Positions 6,824-7,152 of a stretch of DNA of 7,152 nt are shown here, in pieces (position 1 is the stretch's first letter; each line of letters begins with the position of its first letter). The notes beneath the pieces are model-generated. The model had not been told where the DNA came from, ran no database searches, and saw only the letters and a list, made by a program, of their open reading frames with translations. The position numbers and the translations under genes are program-made. The DNA comes from Candidatus Fermentibacterota bacterium (GTDB lineage Bacteria > Fermentibacterota > Fermentibacteria > Fermentibacterales > Fermentibacteraceae): contig JAAYTY010000118.1 in NCBI GenBank assembly GCA_012523605.1, positions 1-7,152 on the forward strand, written 5' to 3'.

Positions 6824-7152
6824 ACCTCGGAAACCTGGCCGAGGAGGCGGGCGACTACGACACCGCGGTTGCCAACTTCCAGGAAGCAATGGACATGCAG
6901 AAGAAGGCCGGCAACGAGCCTGCGGCTGTCAACGCCGGATGCCTCTTGGCAAAGGTCTGGGCGAAGAAGGGCAGAACCGTTGACGCGGTGGAGATGTACC
7001 GGCAGTCCAGGGCCGCCGTCGAGAGGATGGGTCTGGGCAAGGAGCTCGCTGCGCCGGTCGCGGAACTCAGGAATCAGCTTCTTGCGATGGGCATGAACGG
7101 TGACGGATTGGAACTGCCGGAGAACTGGTGCGAACCCGCCGGGGAATCCCCA
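6763..7152 (+). pseudogene. Continuation of the TPR domain in the -1 frame (3' part of the cyclase gene, runs off window)
   Basis: From 6763 the frame is open for 130 codons to the window end and clearly continues the repeat domain. It completes the fifth TPR (KALVIHRETG), followed by a sixth unit (RGQAVSIVNLGNLAEEAGDY and then TAVANFQEAMDMQKKAG) and a seventh (AVNAGCLLAKVWAKKG, then AVEMYRQSRAAVERMG), and ends in a less repeat-like tail. Relative to the upstream frame one base is missing near 6758-6766; an extra C giving TTC CAG AAA would restore the consensus F-x-KAL. It has no start codon or ribosome binding site of its own near the break, so it is not an independent gene. It is either the lost C-terminus of a mutated gene, a product of a sequence error, or reached by recoding. 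The true stop is beyond the window. Confidence 0.75.

Noticed and set aside
6720..6983. 87-codon + strand frame over the frame-break region
   Set aside because: It is in the third frame, has no TPR pattern and is basic and low-complexity. The TPR pattern continues in the frame of 6763 instead.

Overview
This 7.15 kb window is GC-rich (hand counts of sample lines give roughly 58-65% G+C), gene-dense and coded entirely on the + strand. It looks like a bacterial chromosome. Arginine is often coded AGG and isoleucine often ATA despite the high GC. I cannot name the organism from sequence alone; an uncultured or candidate-phylum bacterium would fit, but that is a guess.

Region 1 (1-3889) is the distal part of a histidine biosynthesis operon in the order hisC (3' half) - hisB - hisH - hisA - hisF - hisIE. 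This is the relative order of the enterobacterial hisGDCBHAFI operon, but HisB is only the dehydratase (no N-terminal phosphatase domain). Every junction overlaps (29, 4, 4, 7 and 17 nt), so translational coupling is likely. Together the genes encode the PR-ATP to PR-AMP to ProFAR steps (HisIE), ProFAR isomerisation (HisA), glutamine-dependent formation of IGP plus AICAR (HisH-HisF), dehydration of IGP (HisB) and transamination to histidinol phosphate (HisC). HisG, HisD and a histidinol-phosphate phosphatase are not in the window.

Region 2 (3890-3967) is a 78 bp gap with no convincing terminator or promoter.

Region 3 (3968-7152, running off the end) is one large signalling gene: an N-terminal class III adenylate cyclase domain with all catalytic residues present, an AAA_16-type ATPase domain with clear Walker A and B motifs, a long helical middle region, and C-terminal tetratricopeptide repeats of about 40 residues. 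The architecture resembles soluble adenylate cyclase and related bacterial cyclase-ATPase-TPR proteins. Its reading frame breaks in the fifth visible TPR near position 6761 and resumes in the -1 frame with two further TPR units up to the window edge. The break lies against one arm of a perfect 9-bp inverted repeat. A one-base deletion (real or a sequence error) is the simplest explanation; -1 recoding on an A-AAG site is a weaker alternative.

I see no mobile element, CRISPR array, tRNA, rRNA or riboswitch. The only non-routine items are the frame break with its hairpin, the multidomain cyclase placed next to the his operon, and an unusual His-to-Phe position in HisB.
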